The notes below the pieces were generated by a model. It ran no database searches. It had not been told where the DNA came from and worked only from the letters and a program-made list of their open reading frames with translations. The position numbers were made by a program, and so were the translations under genes. Below are positions 48,771-62,400 of a stretch of 64,000 nucleotides of DNA, in pieces. The stretch is from NCBI RefSeq assembly GCF_024713975.1, contig NC_091114.1, positions 11,814,001 to 11,878,000 of the forward strand. The letters run 5' to 3'. This DNA comes from Paralichthys olivaceus. Taxonomy: Eukaryota; Chordata; Actinopteri; Pleuronectiformes; Paralichthyidae. The first letter of the stretch is position 1. Each line of letters opens with the position of its first letter.

Positions 48771-49040
48771 CCAGAACACTGGTCTACACGCAGGGACACA
48801 CGTGCCGGTGCAGGGACTCGGCAAGTGATGCAGAATCCGCCGCCGTGATTGGACGAAGGGTGGTTCTGACCCCGCCCCGCTGACCGCCCCCGGCGCGTTC
48901 TGATTGGCTGGCAGGGGCGGGGACGGCCGCACGGGGCCCGGCGGTCACGTTGAGGAGAGTATGGTCCCGACTTCAAACACTGGAACATGAGGGGGCGGGG
49001 CCAACACACGCTGCTGTGGGCCAGCGGGACTGACCGTAAG
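48771..49040 (-). promoter_or_regulatory. per1: Distal per1 promoter (CpG island, E-box, CCAAT and GC boxes)
   Basis: A CpG-dense island. It holds a CACGTG E-box at 48799-48804, two minus-strand CCAAT boxes (plus ATTGG near 48848 and 48903) and several GC boxes (CCCCGCCCC near 48871, GGGGCGGGG near 48914 and 48994). The orientation of the CCAAT boxes and the donor at 48633 point to minus-strand transcription. Confidence 0.6.
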
Positions 49041-49167
49041 TTACGGTGCAGCAGCGCAGCGGGATTATAATGTGATGAGGACGAAGCTAATGTCATTGTA
49101 GTGAAGGTATATGGTTCAGTGTCTGGTTATAATACTGTATTCATCACAGTGATGCACTCACGCACTT

Positions 49168-49490
49168 AGCTGGTTATAACTGTAACATTGATAGCTGGTT
49201 TTAAATGCATAAATAACAGCAATGCACTGATAGCTGGTTATAACTGCATAAAGAACACTGATGCATCTATAGGTTGTTATAACTGCATAAATAACAGTAA
49301 TGCACTGATAGCTGGTTATAACTGCATTAAAGAACACTGATGCACTTACAGGTAGTTAAAACTGCATAAATACAGTAATGCACTTATAGCTGGTTATAAC
49401 TGTACATAAAACAGTAACACAAATATATCTGGTTATAACGATTTAAATAGCAGTAATGCACTTATAGCTCGTTATACTTTATGCATTTCT
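49168..49490 (+). repeat. Minisatellite, 39-base unit, about eight to nine copies
   Basis: The phrase AGCTGGTTATAACTGCATAA recurs at starts 49168, 49193, 49232, 49271, 49310, 49350, 49388, about 49427 and 49466. Apart from the first, the spacing is 38-40 bases. Each unit continues ATAACAGTAATGCACTGAT. Copies differ by a few substitutions. Confidence 0.9.
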
Positions 49491-49494
49491 ATTT

Positions 49495-52100
49495 AGTTTT
49501 TGATTTATTTATATTATATACACATTTTTGACCAGCTCCAAGTTGTAGTGCTTTTGATTAGTACAACATCGTGCTGTTGTACAGGAATGAAGATGATGCT
49601 GAAAGCTCCAGTAAAAACTAATATATGGATCATAAGTTGCTGTTTTTTTTTTAATGTCAGATCATTACCATGCACTATTTAGTTTTTTATTTATTCATAT
49701 TGTATACAAATGTTTGACCACCTCCTCATATTCCCCCTGAAAGTATCTATAAATATTTTTTTATTTTCAAATAACAGGTAAATATTTCTCCTCTCAAGTT
49801 ACCTGATGATCGTGACACCGAATGGTCGTTGACACCATCCTGCCTGTACGCCTCAGCACAGAACAACACAGGATTTATCGCACCGCGCCTTTTTTTTGGT
49901 ACTTACGGCAGCAGCGAGGCCATGCATGCACTTTTCAACGTGCTCTGAGCTCGATGACGTTACTTGTCCTGCTCTCCCTCTCTGAAGGCACGCGGACGGC
50001 GGGGTGGTTGTTGACTGGCTGTAAACAGAGCAGATGTAGGGCACATGCCAGAGGCTGCTGGTACATTTTCTCTGCAGGGGGGGGGGGGGGGGGGGGGGGT
50101 GCAGACCAAAATACAGAACGTACTCAAAGCATTAACCGAGCAAAAATCTAATAATGTGTGTTACAGTTGTGCATGAGAATTGATCTGCTGAACTGCAACT
50201 ACCCTTTTGTATTTGTGTTAGTCGTGACTAATCGGTGTTAAGTCTCAGCGAAGATGGCCATGTTCTGCAGCTGCACTGGGATCCAAGCATCTCCTCTCTC
50301 GACGTTACTTTCAACTTCTCGGGAATTTTCTTACTAAGAATCTCCCCCGGTGACCCCACATGCAGTAAAATCCAACTCCTGCAATGGTATACACATGTTT
50401 GAAAAAATATATAATATTAATACGCACTAGATTTAAACAGGAGCAGATTTATTTGCAAAATTTTGTATGAACAAAAAAAAACCCATAAAATCTAATACAA
50501 AAACAACACTATACTGTGATAATGTCCATTATTCACCTTTCTGAACCTTCCTCTGATAGAAGTTATTATTATCATGATTATTAGAAGTGATGAAATTATT
50601 TACAGTACAAGAACCTATTCACTACATTTATCAGCTAAATGTGGCTGTAAATGGAACATGAGTTTAGAATATTAAGTTAAATGGAAGTTGAGTTTAAAAA
50701 TGTGTCATAAATCCCAGTGCGAGTGAGTGAATCTATGCATAATCCGAGTTTTGTCTCTGCAAAAATAATTCAGTCAATATTTGGTCTGCGTCTACCACCA
50801 CCTGACAGCCCCATTCGAAAATACTGAGAAGACGCGCCCCAGTGTGAATGTTCCACTTTGTTCAGCAGTCAGTAGTTTACTTGGCTTCTCGGCCTATGTA
50901 GCTTGGTTGGTCACACTTGGCTGGTCTGAGCCTGTTTGCTGCAAATGGCAGCGGAATAACAAATCCAGAGTAATGACCTAAAATCTGCCTGTCGCTGCAG
51001 AGCTGTCTCTCACCACTATGACTGGCATAAATTCACTGTTAAAATAATGTGTGTGTACTGAAAGATAAGTGGTAAGAAAATAAACTGTGCTTATCCTTCA
51101 CACGCTTTTCAAAGACAAGATCTGTTGGTTTTAGGAACAAATTCAAAGAACAAGCAGATCTTGTCTTTCGAAAAAATGGAAATCTGCATTGTTGATCTGC
51201 AACACGTTTGACTGTAATCATGTGACTGTAAGTGCAAGAACATTTCAAATGTGTGAGAGACAAACAGTTTATTTGCAAACTAAACTTTGCACATAATAAA
51301 ATTAGCACAGCAATAGTCTCATCGTAGTATAGAAATGTAAATCTGCAATGAGAAATGGACATTCAAATGTGATCAGCATGGAAAAATTCCACTAGAGGGA
51401 GGCATTGCGTAAACGTGACTCCTGGGGGAAACACTGACATGCAGGACTGACCCAAAATAATTAAACAAATAAATTAATTAGAATTAAAACAGCAATTTGA
51501 ATAATTAATCTGATGAAACAAATTAATGGAAATCAGGAAATCGAACACAGTACCTGGTTGGATGTACCTTGCTTCTTTTCACCGCTGAGCTCAAGCTTTT
51601 TCACAGTTGGGTGAAGAATTAGGGCTCACACTGTGACATTGTGGGAATGTTTTGTGTTTGTCTGTAATGTTTGTGCAGATCAGCTTCTAATTACTAGAGG
51701 TGAGGGACTCAACTCACATTAGACTCAATTTGACTTTAATGACTTGAGATTAGATTTCGACTCTTTTTAATTTACAATGTGTATTTGCGCAACGTAACAA
51801 AAAGCACATTTATATTCAATTATATTATACAATTTTACATTATAAACAATATTTTAAATGAAAACTTTATTATTATTGAAATGTATTATTCTTACATTTC
51901 AAATCATGACATACTCTATCTCAGGTTTTTTTTCAGGTTTCCATCCTCTTTAAAATATAAATCAGTGCACATTTATAGAAAACACACTTCATCAATAGAA
52001 ACAGGGACATATACAAACTATTATGTGAAACTATCACTCACAAGTTTTGAGTTATTCAGGTATTTGAATTGATTTCACGCTCAAAACGAAGATTTCTTAT
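49495..52100. other. Intergenic region between per1 and rell1 promoters
   Basis: No coding exon was recognised. It contains a poly-G run at 50077-50099 and AT-rich unique-looking DNA. per1 (minus) and rell1 (plus) point away from each other across it. Confidence 0.6.
50077..50099. repeat. Poly-G run of 23 bases
   Basis: Twenty-three consecutive G residues following TCTGCA. Confidence 0.95.
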
Positions 52101-52402
52101 CAAGACCCAACGAAACCGGAAACCCTGGTCAGTGACTCCTCTTGCTCTCCTCCTCCTCCTGCTCTCCTCCTCCTCCTGCGTACCGCTCTCTGTCGGGGGG
52201 GCGGCGCTGCGCTGGAATCAGGGCGTATCCGCTGTTTGGGAATCAGGAAATACGCTCACGCCCTGTGGTTAAGTTGACTTTAGTTTACTTTGACCACGGC
52301 TCGTTAGCGACCGGCCCCTCGTCCATCTCCTGCCCGTCACACGCATCACCCCCGCCCGCCTCCCTGCTCCCGGCTCCCGGCTCCCCGTGGTCCTGCCCTT
52401 CC
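52100..52402 (+). promoter_or_regulatory. rell1: CpG-rich promoter and 5' leader of rell1
   Basis: A GC- and CpG-rich block with (CTC)n runs at about 52145-52180. It precedes the putative start codon, and CpG density drops after about 52570. A transcription start inside it is inferred. Confidence 0.45.
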
Positions 52403-54145
52403 ATGGCTCATCCAACCATGGCCACACGTAAGTTTTCCAACTTTATTAACTTTTATTCTTGATGGACGCGGGGTGATGTGACGCCGCTGCGCGTTCTAGA
52501 GTCGTTGTCATTGCGTGTCCTCACTTTTACCCGCGGGGAAGTTGTCTCCCGCAACAAAATAAACAAACACATGTAGCAAGCAAGCGGCTAATTCAGCTAA
52601 CGTGTGACAGCTACACGTCAACACACAGTGTTCACCAATGTGGGAAGATGGAAGAACACACTCGGCTAAAACCATTCAAAGTTATAGCTTCCGAAATACC
52701 ACTGCTAACTGCATTATGAACAAGAGCTCTGTCAAAGTGATATATTATTGAAAAGTTAAGACACTGCATCTGTGAAACATGCACAGTTTGTAGGATGTTG
52801 TTGTTTTTCAATAATGAAGGTCAGTCCATCCTAGTGGACTTGTAATGACTCTTGCAAAGTTAAAGTCGACAACTTAAAGGTTAAGTGTGTGGAGTTGAGT
52901 GACATCTAGTGGTGAAGTTGAATGTTGCAGCCGAACACCCCTCACCTCACCCTCCACTTCAAAATATGACAGAGAACCTGTGGGTGCTTCATTTGTCATA
53001 AAACCTCGGTGTTTAGTTTGAATATAATGTTTTTAAATATAAAGAATCTCTCTCTCTCTTGTCTTTATTAATGTAGATTTTTGGAATAATTAAGTCTTTG
53101 CACAGAAACCACACTCAAATATTCAGTCTTTCATTGACAGCCAAAGATGTCTCATGAGCAACAATTGATTTTTTTTTACACATCCTGATGAAGCCCTTTT
53201 TAAAGGTCTCTTGTGGATCTATTTGAAATACAGCTCAGACCACTTAAGCAGACGACTGTATGTGTGTCTGCATCAGCAAGCGTTCTCTTTTAGTTCCAGC
53301 CAGTGCTTTGGTTTTCTTCCTAACCTTTAAAATGCCTGGCCTGTTTCTGTTTTCCACGGAGAGTCCACAGGAGTCTGTGGCACGAAAAGGCCAAGGCTGA
53401 ATCCTCATGCTAATTCAATGAGACCCAGTCATCCAGTGCCTTGGTTTGAAAACAGGAATACGTTTGTGTTACGCATGTGTGTGTGTATGTGTGCTGTAAA
53501 AGCGTACTGTTTGTTTTGGATCGTTCCATGTGTCTTCACTTCATTTAAAGCTGAAATTTAGGGTTCGTTTAGGGTCGCAAGAATAATTTTGAGGAGTTAC
53601 AAAATCATGAGAAGGATACGAGAGGTTATAAAATATCAGCTGTGTTTCATCTATTCATTTATTTTCTCTGGCTTTTAACAGGTTAAAAAAAATTCTGAAT
53701 AAGTTAATAAATAAAAGGTGCTCTGTTGTCCTGTCTCCTGATTGCAATTGGAGACGAGGAAGCACCCGCACTGAGTGACTAGATGGAGGACGAGGGTTTG
53801 ACGTGACAGGACTGTCTCTTGTTATCTGAACTCACGTGGATCGTTTCAGTGAAGGGGTCTTAGATTTGCTTGCCAAAGTGCACATGATTTCCTCAGTAAG
53901 AGGAAATGCCGCAGTTAGACCGAGTCTTTATGAACCTCTAGTATTCACTGCAGAGCTGGAGACTACAGGATGTCATTCTGATGTTTGTTGGTCAAATGAA
54001 AAGCTTTGGTGGTTTGTTTAATCTTTTTCTCTGTGTTGTGTATATTTTTTACAGCTTTTAATTGACTAACTGTGTTTTTGAAGATAACAGGACAAGAAAA
54101 GAAAGATTTGAGGTGTAGAACAAAAGTATTTATATTGTTTATATA

Positions 54146-54197
<52 letters not shown>

Positions 54198-56389
54198 ATT
54201 TTTTAGTTGCACAGTTTGATGTGAACATACAAAATGTGGTTATTCGCATGGTGAGTGAGGAGAGTTTCCATTTCCTTTCTATCTCTACATGACTAAATGC
54301 ATGAGAGTAATGCAGTTACATATGTCAAAGATCACGTTACAGGCAGATGAGCGAAGAAGTCTGTCACTAAATTCTTCATCTGTTTCTGATTTCCTGTTTT
54401 AAAAGCTGTCACTCAGGCTGTAAACGTCTCACAGAGTCAGAACTCCTTCTACAAACTAAAATACATCTGAATAAGGTTCATTTCCTTTTGTAAACATGTA
54501 GCCTACTCCCTGATGTCATGTTGTCTGCTGATATCAGTGTGAAGAAACATCACATCCTCTTCTCTGAAATGCTCTTTTGGCTTTGTCTGCAGGTCATGTG
54601 TTGACCACTGATGAGTAATACCGTTACTTCTGTGTGCAAATTTGCTGTTAGCAATAGCAGGAACTATGCAAAGTACGATTCATATATTCCAGCACACAAA
54701 AGCATTAAAAGTGTTAAACTTTGCTTTTATAAGCAGCTGAAATCATTCCCTGTGAACAGTGGATGTTTAAGAGAGAGGAAGAATACACAGGTTAAATCTA
54801 AAACAGCCTACATAGCTAAACTGTCTCACACTTCAGTATTTCAGGTTATTTCTTTCAGGTATTTCCGAACATAAATCACCCCCTTTGTGTTTCTGCAGAG
54901 ATTGATTTTACATCATCCTGTGAAAGAGGCTTTTGTGGCAGACGTCGATAACCTTCAGGCAGACAACTTCTCACACGCTGATTCCCGATAAAACTGCAGG
55001 AAATTAAACCAGCGGAACTGTAATGCTGACCTATTCAGGTGCATCCTACGAAGGATGTTTCCCTCTCTGGATTTGACAGTGTTGACAGAAATACTTTTTG
55101 GGAGGATATCACTTATCAAAGTTAGAGCGATATCTGCAGGAGTCGCTATCATATTGAGGTTTGTAGTTTCCAGGGGAATTTGATGTTTATGTGCTGTGAT
55201 CCTCAGAACAGCAGTTGCTCACTGTAACACAACATGCTTCCCTTGTGGCCAGGGGCAGTTTGACCCCGTCAGCGTTCAACCGAATCTTAAAATGCCCCGT
55301 GCAGCACAGTGTGTCACTGTGACCTTCGTGTAAAATGTTTTCTTAAACCCAGATTCTCTTCTCACCCTCTTATCCTGACGTTAGAATAAACACGCTCGCT
55401 TCTTCAGGCTTTTTTTGGAGGATATCTGGAACTCATCAGCAGTTTTAATGTGACACTCAAGTATATTTAACAAAGCAAAGACAAGCAGCCTTCAGCATCA
55501 CAAGTACTCTGTTTATCAGCAGCACCAGGATACCACCCCTCTGTACCACGATCACCACCGAACAGACTCTGGCTCTGAATGGCATCAAAAGATGGCAGCA
55601 CATTTATCCAGGATATTTTAGCTCCGTTTTTATACAACAGGGGGAAGGGGAGATGCAGCGTTCTATTTATATACAGTCGAATGTCCTGCTTCGTATGAGT
55701 CATGGAAAAAAGCATTTGTTCACTTACACTTTAAGTGTCAGCTGAGTCAATATATTTACTACCATTATTTGTAATTTTTTAATTTATACTGCACATGATT
55801 CCAGAATGCCTGTCTCTTTTCCTCTGTATAAATGCAGAATTATTATGTGATTCACATAATTACCGTGTGAATCCACATCTTTATTTTTGGCTGGCGCTCT
55901 GTGGACTTCCATCGTGGCACCATGCTTTGGTTGCTAAGCGATTTGTGACTCAACTCCAAATCCTCCTCAAGGACTCTCTTCAACCCAGTTTCCACTGTGT
56001 GTTTTTTTTATTTGACGCTTTTAATACAATCCTCAATTTGGACTACGATTCCTACTGAACCACGTTGAGAGGCATGGGACTCTGCCAAGACGGCCAATCA
56101 GAGCGGCCTCCTCTAGATATAAGCCAGTGGATGCACAACAGTCGGTCACAGTGCGGTCACTGAGAGGACAATAGTCTGTAACAGTGTGTGTTGGGTCTGA
56201 TGCACGAGGGAAGTGGAACAAACAAAGGAGGAACACAAATGCCTGTATGCATCAGGAGGCACATGGTTAGATACACAGACACATGCCTGTACACAGCACT
56301 GCAGCACATTTCAGAATGAGATGAAGATATAGTTTTATTGGAAATGATTGAGATTATTTAAGATTGGCCCTGTATTTCTTTTGGTCTCT

Positions 56390-56476
<87 letters not shown>

Positions 56477-59400
56477 GTGAACAGGAAAGAGGACAATAGC
56501 CCTCTTGTGTGTTGTACTGGAATGCCTTATGTGGTGCTCCGACAGCAGGAGTCAGTTTTCTCCTAAAGCTGACCGCAGGTCGCCATCCACACTTTGACCT
56601 CTGACCTTTATCCGTTTCACGATGGCTTGACCGAAATCTTATATGAGAGCAGTCAGTCATGTACATGGAGAGCCTTTGAGAGAAATAATAGTAATTAACT
56701 TTATTTATGTAGCACTTTTCACTGCATAAAACAAAGTTGTTAAAGCGACGTTTGGATTACAACAAAATAAAGACGTTTTCTGTACATTTTTTCAATTTCT
56801 TTGAAGGGATGTCGAGCGGCAGTTTTTTTTAGCATTTTCATAATCGATTAATTGTTCATATTTAAAGCATAAATTAAAAATATTTGCTTTTCTTCGCCAT
56901 GTAAGATATCATTTCTTTACATATAATAGAATAAAGAGATTAAGCATCACCAGGTGTTTCTCTTGATGAACCAAACTAATATCAGTTGTCAATATCATTA
57001 ACATTTCCTTTTTGACAATTTATGGTATTTGGATGGAGACTTGCTCACCAAATACATTTTTTACAGATTTACAGCCGTGATCTATATTTAAAAGTATAGT
57101 ATAAACTCAGGCATTGTTTCAAACACACTTCCCAAGAGCCGTGTTTCACCCTAATGGGTCTAAAGTCTGGTTTGTAGATGGTGGGCATGTGGAAGTGGAA
57201 GCAGGAAAATTGTGATTTACCAGTAAAGTTTATGATCCTTGTGTTCCTTTTACTCCAGGTACATAATAAACCCTGAGGTATGACCAAACATGAAGAGGGG
57301 CTCTATGAGCTCTTAATCTAAAGTGAATGAAACAAGTGCATATGCGTGTCCAAATCCACCTTTGCTAATTTAGTGGTGGGAATAAAGGTCGCTGCTTCAG
57401 GCGAGGGATTCAAAACGTTTGTGCCTAATCTGTGCAACAGCATGACGTGAAACATAAAAACTCCATCAGTCTGAAACTAGCAAAGACACTTGGGGGCATG
57501 TGTTATGATAGGGCTCTTAATATTAATTGCACATCAGCAGCAGGACTGTTGCATTTACTGACCTCTAATGTATTTTAATGCAAGAGTCATTACAGGAGGG
57601 AAAGCACTGGATTGCTCCCACAGGACACGTGTAAAGCTCTTTTCAACAGCTTTACTCTACAAGTCTTCATTTTGCCTCTTGCACCGAATGCTGTGGAACG
57701 AAGACACAACAGGTTTGCATCAGATGCAGAGACAGCAGCAGCCTCGACTGATCCAGGACGAGAACATGAAAGCTCAGTTGTGTTGCAGCTGATAGAATTT
57801 AAATCCTCTCAGCTGCTCAGCACAGGCCTCAGGAGTATCCTCCGTGTCAGTGTCGATATCAAGTTACCATCAAGGGCGTTGTGTTGATTCTCTAAACCCT
57901 GTGCCGTGTTGCAAGAAATATTAAATTTTTAAATAATCTCTTTCATTTCTACATTAGATGAAACTCCAGTGACTGCAGGAGGAGGGGGCAGCAAACCAGA
58001 CTACATCGCCTTCGTCCTGGTGCCTGTGTTCTTCCTCCTTGGCCTGTTGGGGGTGGTGATCTGCCACGTGCTGAAGAGGAAAGGCTACCGCTGCACCACA
58101 GAGGCCCAGGGGGACGATGAGGTTTTCCATGAAGAAGAGAAGGATCCTGAACTGGGTGACGGTAAAGAAATAAATACCAAGTGCCAAATACCACAAAGTT
58201 TTTTTTTCAGATAAAAATTGTCCAACTAAGCGGTAATTTAAAAAAACTTGTCAGACTCTTGGAGATTTGTTAATTATTTCTGTCACACTGATGCTGTCGC
58301 TTTTCGGTCAGTGGAAAAAACTAATGCGGAAGAAGAGATTTCTTTTGCAACATTTTCCTGTTAGTCATAGGTCTGCGGGAGGTTTTCCATTTTCCTGTTG
58401 TGTGACTTTTGAAAATCAATATGAGACGTTATGTAATAAAGTCACATTGGTTTAATATGCATGCCCTACAGTATTACAGGCTGGTACTACATTCCTGACT
58501 CTAATAACTTTGGTATGTACCACTACGTACTGTAGGTGCGGACAGATGATGATGATAATAATAGACCTGTGTGATGTGAGTTCATTTCCTGTTCATCGAA
58601 CAAGGTTAAAATGCTAAAGTTCTGCATAGGTCAGAGCTTATTGAAGGAATACGTGTGTATTTTCTGCACCACTGAATAAGAAGTGGTTTTCACTAGTTTT
58701 GCACTGATGAATGGATCTTCAGGAAAAACCCTGAGCTCAGCGATACAGATTATGCTGTTATTTAAAGTCATCATATCTTTGACTTTTACTGCAGTCTTAT
58801 CTTATCCATACTCTTCTAATGACAGAAAGCCAATGTCCTTTTTTTTAAGGAGTGGAGGCAAATAGCAACCAACCATCACTCACGCTCTGACTTAACAGGG
58901 GTGTGTTCAGTGAGGTGAAGCCAAACAAAGTCTGCGCTTAAGGCCTGTTTGATTTCCCTGGGCTTCGCTGCAGATAATGCTTAATTGTTATGGAATTTGT
59001 GCTCATGATGAAGAGTCTTCTGGCCTCCCAGAGAAATAGTAAAAAAATAAAACCCAGGACTCCCCTTTATTTTACAGTACATGGTAAGACTGTCATATAG
59101 TCTACAGACGAGAAACTCCTGGCATCTCTTGTTTGCCCTGAGGTGTTTCATGGGCATGAGAAATATAATGGAGAGAAGGGACTGTTTACACGTGAGGCAT
59201 CTAGCAACTAAAGAAATGGCGGAGAACAAAATGGAGCAGAAAGTAGATTTGTTTCTGTCCTGTCCTCTCAGTAGTTCCCTCTTTCTGCATCGGTCACATC
59301 TGGTGCGCTCTTCTCTCCTTTCAATACTTGTGTGCTGACGAAGAACTCCTGGAATCACTGGTTGAACCGAGGGGATTTCACAGGCATGAGAAATGTACAA

Positions 59401-62400
59401 ACTGTTTGTACAAGAGATCCTGCTGTCGGCCTCTCTCGCTTATCTGTTATTGTGCAACTGACCTCTCAACGGTTTTCCTTCTGGAATATAAAGTCTCTAA
59501 AGTAATGTTGACCAAAGCTAATAGCACTAATTCCTCCTACCAAATGTGACCACATTTGTTAAGTGGAGTACAGCAGGTATTGTAACCGACAGGTGTAAAT
59601 CTGGTTTTTAGATTTGAGTTCCCTGCCAGCAGCAGCAGCAGCAGCTCTCTGTGTCTTGTCTTTTGTCAAACAGCCCTACCCTCTCTTCCTCATACATCGA
59701 AACAAAAGAGCAGCAGGAATAAAAAACATTTTTTTCCACCCATGTTCAGTTCTTCCAGTCCCCTCTTGTTTGTTAATGAACAGGTTTCCTCTTGCATTGT
59801 TGTCTCTTTCTCTTTTTGCTTTTGTCTCTTACATCATCCACTGCTTTTTAGGTTTATACCCTGTGGACAGCTTTTATAGGTCACTGCAATTCAGAGTAAT
59901 CAGACACGACATGGCAGAGGATTTCCACAAGTTGTGGAAAAAGTATGTTTAGGGGAAGTGAGGAAAAATTGAGAAAGCAATAAACAGGAAACTCTGGGAA
60001 GTGCCTCCTAGGGTGTGTTCCGCATGGAAGGGCTGGTTTAAATTTTTGCAGTCAGTGATTGCACATTCTTATGGATTAGTGCGTGGTCTCAGGCCAAACT
60101 TAAACATTCCAGTGGTTTCACTCAATACATTGACGCTGATAGTTTCACAATGTTTTGGTGACGAAAATTGATGAATTAATCAATAATTCTTGCATCAACA
60201 ATGGACACGTTGACAGAATTATCACCCATCGTTTTGGTTTTACAGCCAGCGACTTGATTCTCTCTCACAGCTCTCCTCTATTTTGTTTCTCATCATAACA
60301 GGCAGCCTTTTTTATTTGAAAAGTCCTTATTCCAGACAATGTTAGAATCCAGCTGTGAAAATAACGCAGTTAAAGAACCAGATATTTCTCTCAGGAGCAG
60401 GTGGAAAACAAAACAGAGCAAAAAGTAGAGTGTTGCTTCATATCTGCCAAATGGGTAGATAGTAAAATAATGTTTGATCACATGATATCAACTTTATAAT
60501 TCAAATAACATGACAGTGTTGTGTTTATAGCTTGTTACACTGCCCCCAAGTGGCCAAAATTTCAATTAAAGCAGCTTTGCCAAACTTTAATCTCTCGAAA
60601 GGAAAACAGTCACACAAAACGCTGCATTTAGTGAACGTGTTGGTTCCCATTATAACTAATTAATTGCATTTCTGCTCCAGTTAAACAATAAAACCCTCGG
60701 GAGTCATGTCATCAAGTTCTAATATTAATTAGAGCTTAAGTCCTGATTGTTGGGCTTCTTGTTTTGCATTTACAAGGGAAAGGGCTCCAGGTTGTTAGAG
60801 TCCTAAGGCCAAACCTGAAAAGTGCTTTAAAACTAAGGTTTTTTAAACTGAAATGGTCCCGTTAATTAATATGACTGGTCTTTATGAAACCGAAGCCTAA
60901 ATATTGGTGAGCAATCAAAGCTGCTTCATGATATTCTGTTTTTACTGCTTATTGCTGAAGCAGTAACACAAGTGTTTCCCGTTGTGTTGTTTTTTTCAGA
61001 GCTGAACGACACCCTCAGTGAAAACAATGACACAGTCGGGCAGATTGTTCACTACATCATGAGAAACGAAGGTATGTTTCCGACATATTAAAATGACAAA
61101 CAAACAAAATACACTTCTAATGCCACATTTATAATCCTGACTTTGTATTTCTCATTGTCCTGTATGCAGCGGCTGTCAGATACATTTCAAGCACAGGAAT
61201 GTTTCACACTTTCTCACAATTCATAATAAAAGCCTTGGAATGCGGCACTGTGAGCGTGTTTGACCCCGGTCAGGTCCGCCCTTTACGAGCCCTCCTTCAT
61301 GAAGGTGTTACAGCCGGTACTCCATTATCATTTTGGCACTGCCGCTCTCTATTTGGGAAGGAAGTGAGTGTTGACGGGGATCTCTGTGGAAGTCCATTAT
61401 CAGGACAAACCGTCCGCTGCCAAATATGTGATGATGCTGTTTACGCACAATCGATTCTGTCACTGTTTCTTATCTGAATCACATAAATCTTCATTTAATC
61501 GCTGTATTCCTGAAAATGTAATACTGGCATTACTAACAGTTAATTCCTCCTGAGCTGGAAGTGATATAAACGGCAGCACTTATTCCAGATAATTGCTTTT
61601 TCTTTTAGTTGATATAACAAAAGGAGAAATGAATAGACCTCCAACAGCTACAGAGTTTCATTGAAATCACATAGACTGTATTTAAGATGTGAGGATGATA
61701 TGACAGTGCCCGAGGAGTGAAGCAAAAACACCTGTATTGCCCCCTGGTGGCTGGCTGCAGAATGCGTCATAGTCCCAGCCTCCTCCATGTTAGTGGATGG
61801 GACATTGGCCAATCTGATCATTTTGGTTTTGATTAGTTATTTAATGCTATGATGATGCGGTGAAACGTCACGGTTGATAGCAGAGACTGACTCACATTTG
61901 GTTGAGCATGTGACGGTAGGACGTCGGTAAGACTCTGGGTCCAAGAGACCACAAGCGCAAGATGGCCGCCCCCGTATTAAGTATTTGGTCTGAAGGTGAA
62001 AACGAGTGCTTGGATATTCTTCACTTGAGTGTATATCTGTAAATATCTATCAAAAAATAGGGACTTCATCTTGTTTGAGTTATTATTAGGTTACATTGAG
62101 GTCATTTCATATCATAGATGTTCATAACAAGATGTAGATATAAATGTTTATTAACAGATAGTAGCGGAATGTGTTTAGCAAACAAGAGGAACAGTAAGAC
62201 TGGTCCGAAGTGAAAGGAGGTGGAGAGAGACGCTCGAGTCTGGTTGTGTTGCAGCCGGAGAATCTGAACAGACTGAAGGGATTTTGCGTGTACACATACA
62301 GATCAAACATTTTGTTCTCAACCACTTTCACTTCATCAAACAGCTCAGACATCACACGGAGCCGGGGGAAGGACGAGGCAGGAGATGAAGGAAAAATAAA

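Larger units (their letters stand above)
52430..57955 (+). other. rell1: rell1 intron 1
   Basis: About 5.5 kb without a recognisable exon. It contains an AT microsatellite, a long (CA)n tract, a CCAAT/TATA-like pair near 56090-56125 and a DR1 element at 56595-56607. An alternative first exon with a signal peptide was looked for and not found with confidence. Confidence 0.5.

Noticed and set aside
52069-52272. Signal-peptide-like frame (PLALLLLLLS) as rell1 exon 1
   Set aside because: The hydrophobic run is a translation of CTC/CTG repeats, and the frame ends in a stop before any donor that would match the phase of the next exon.
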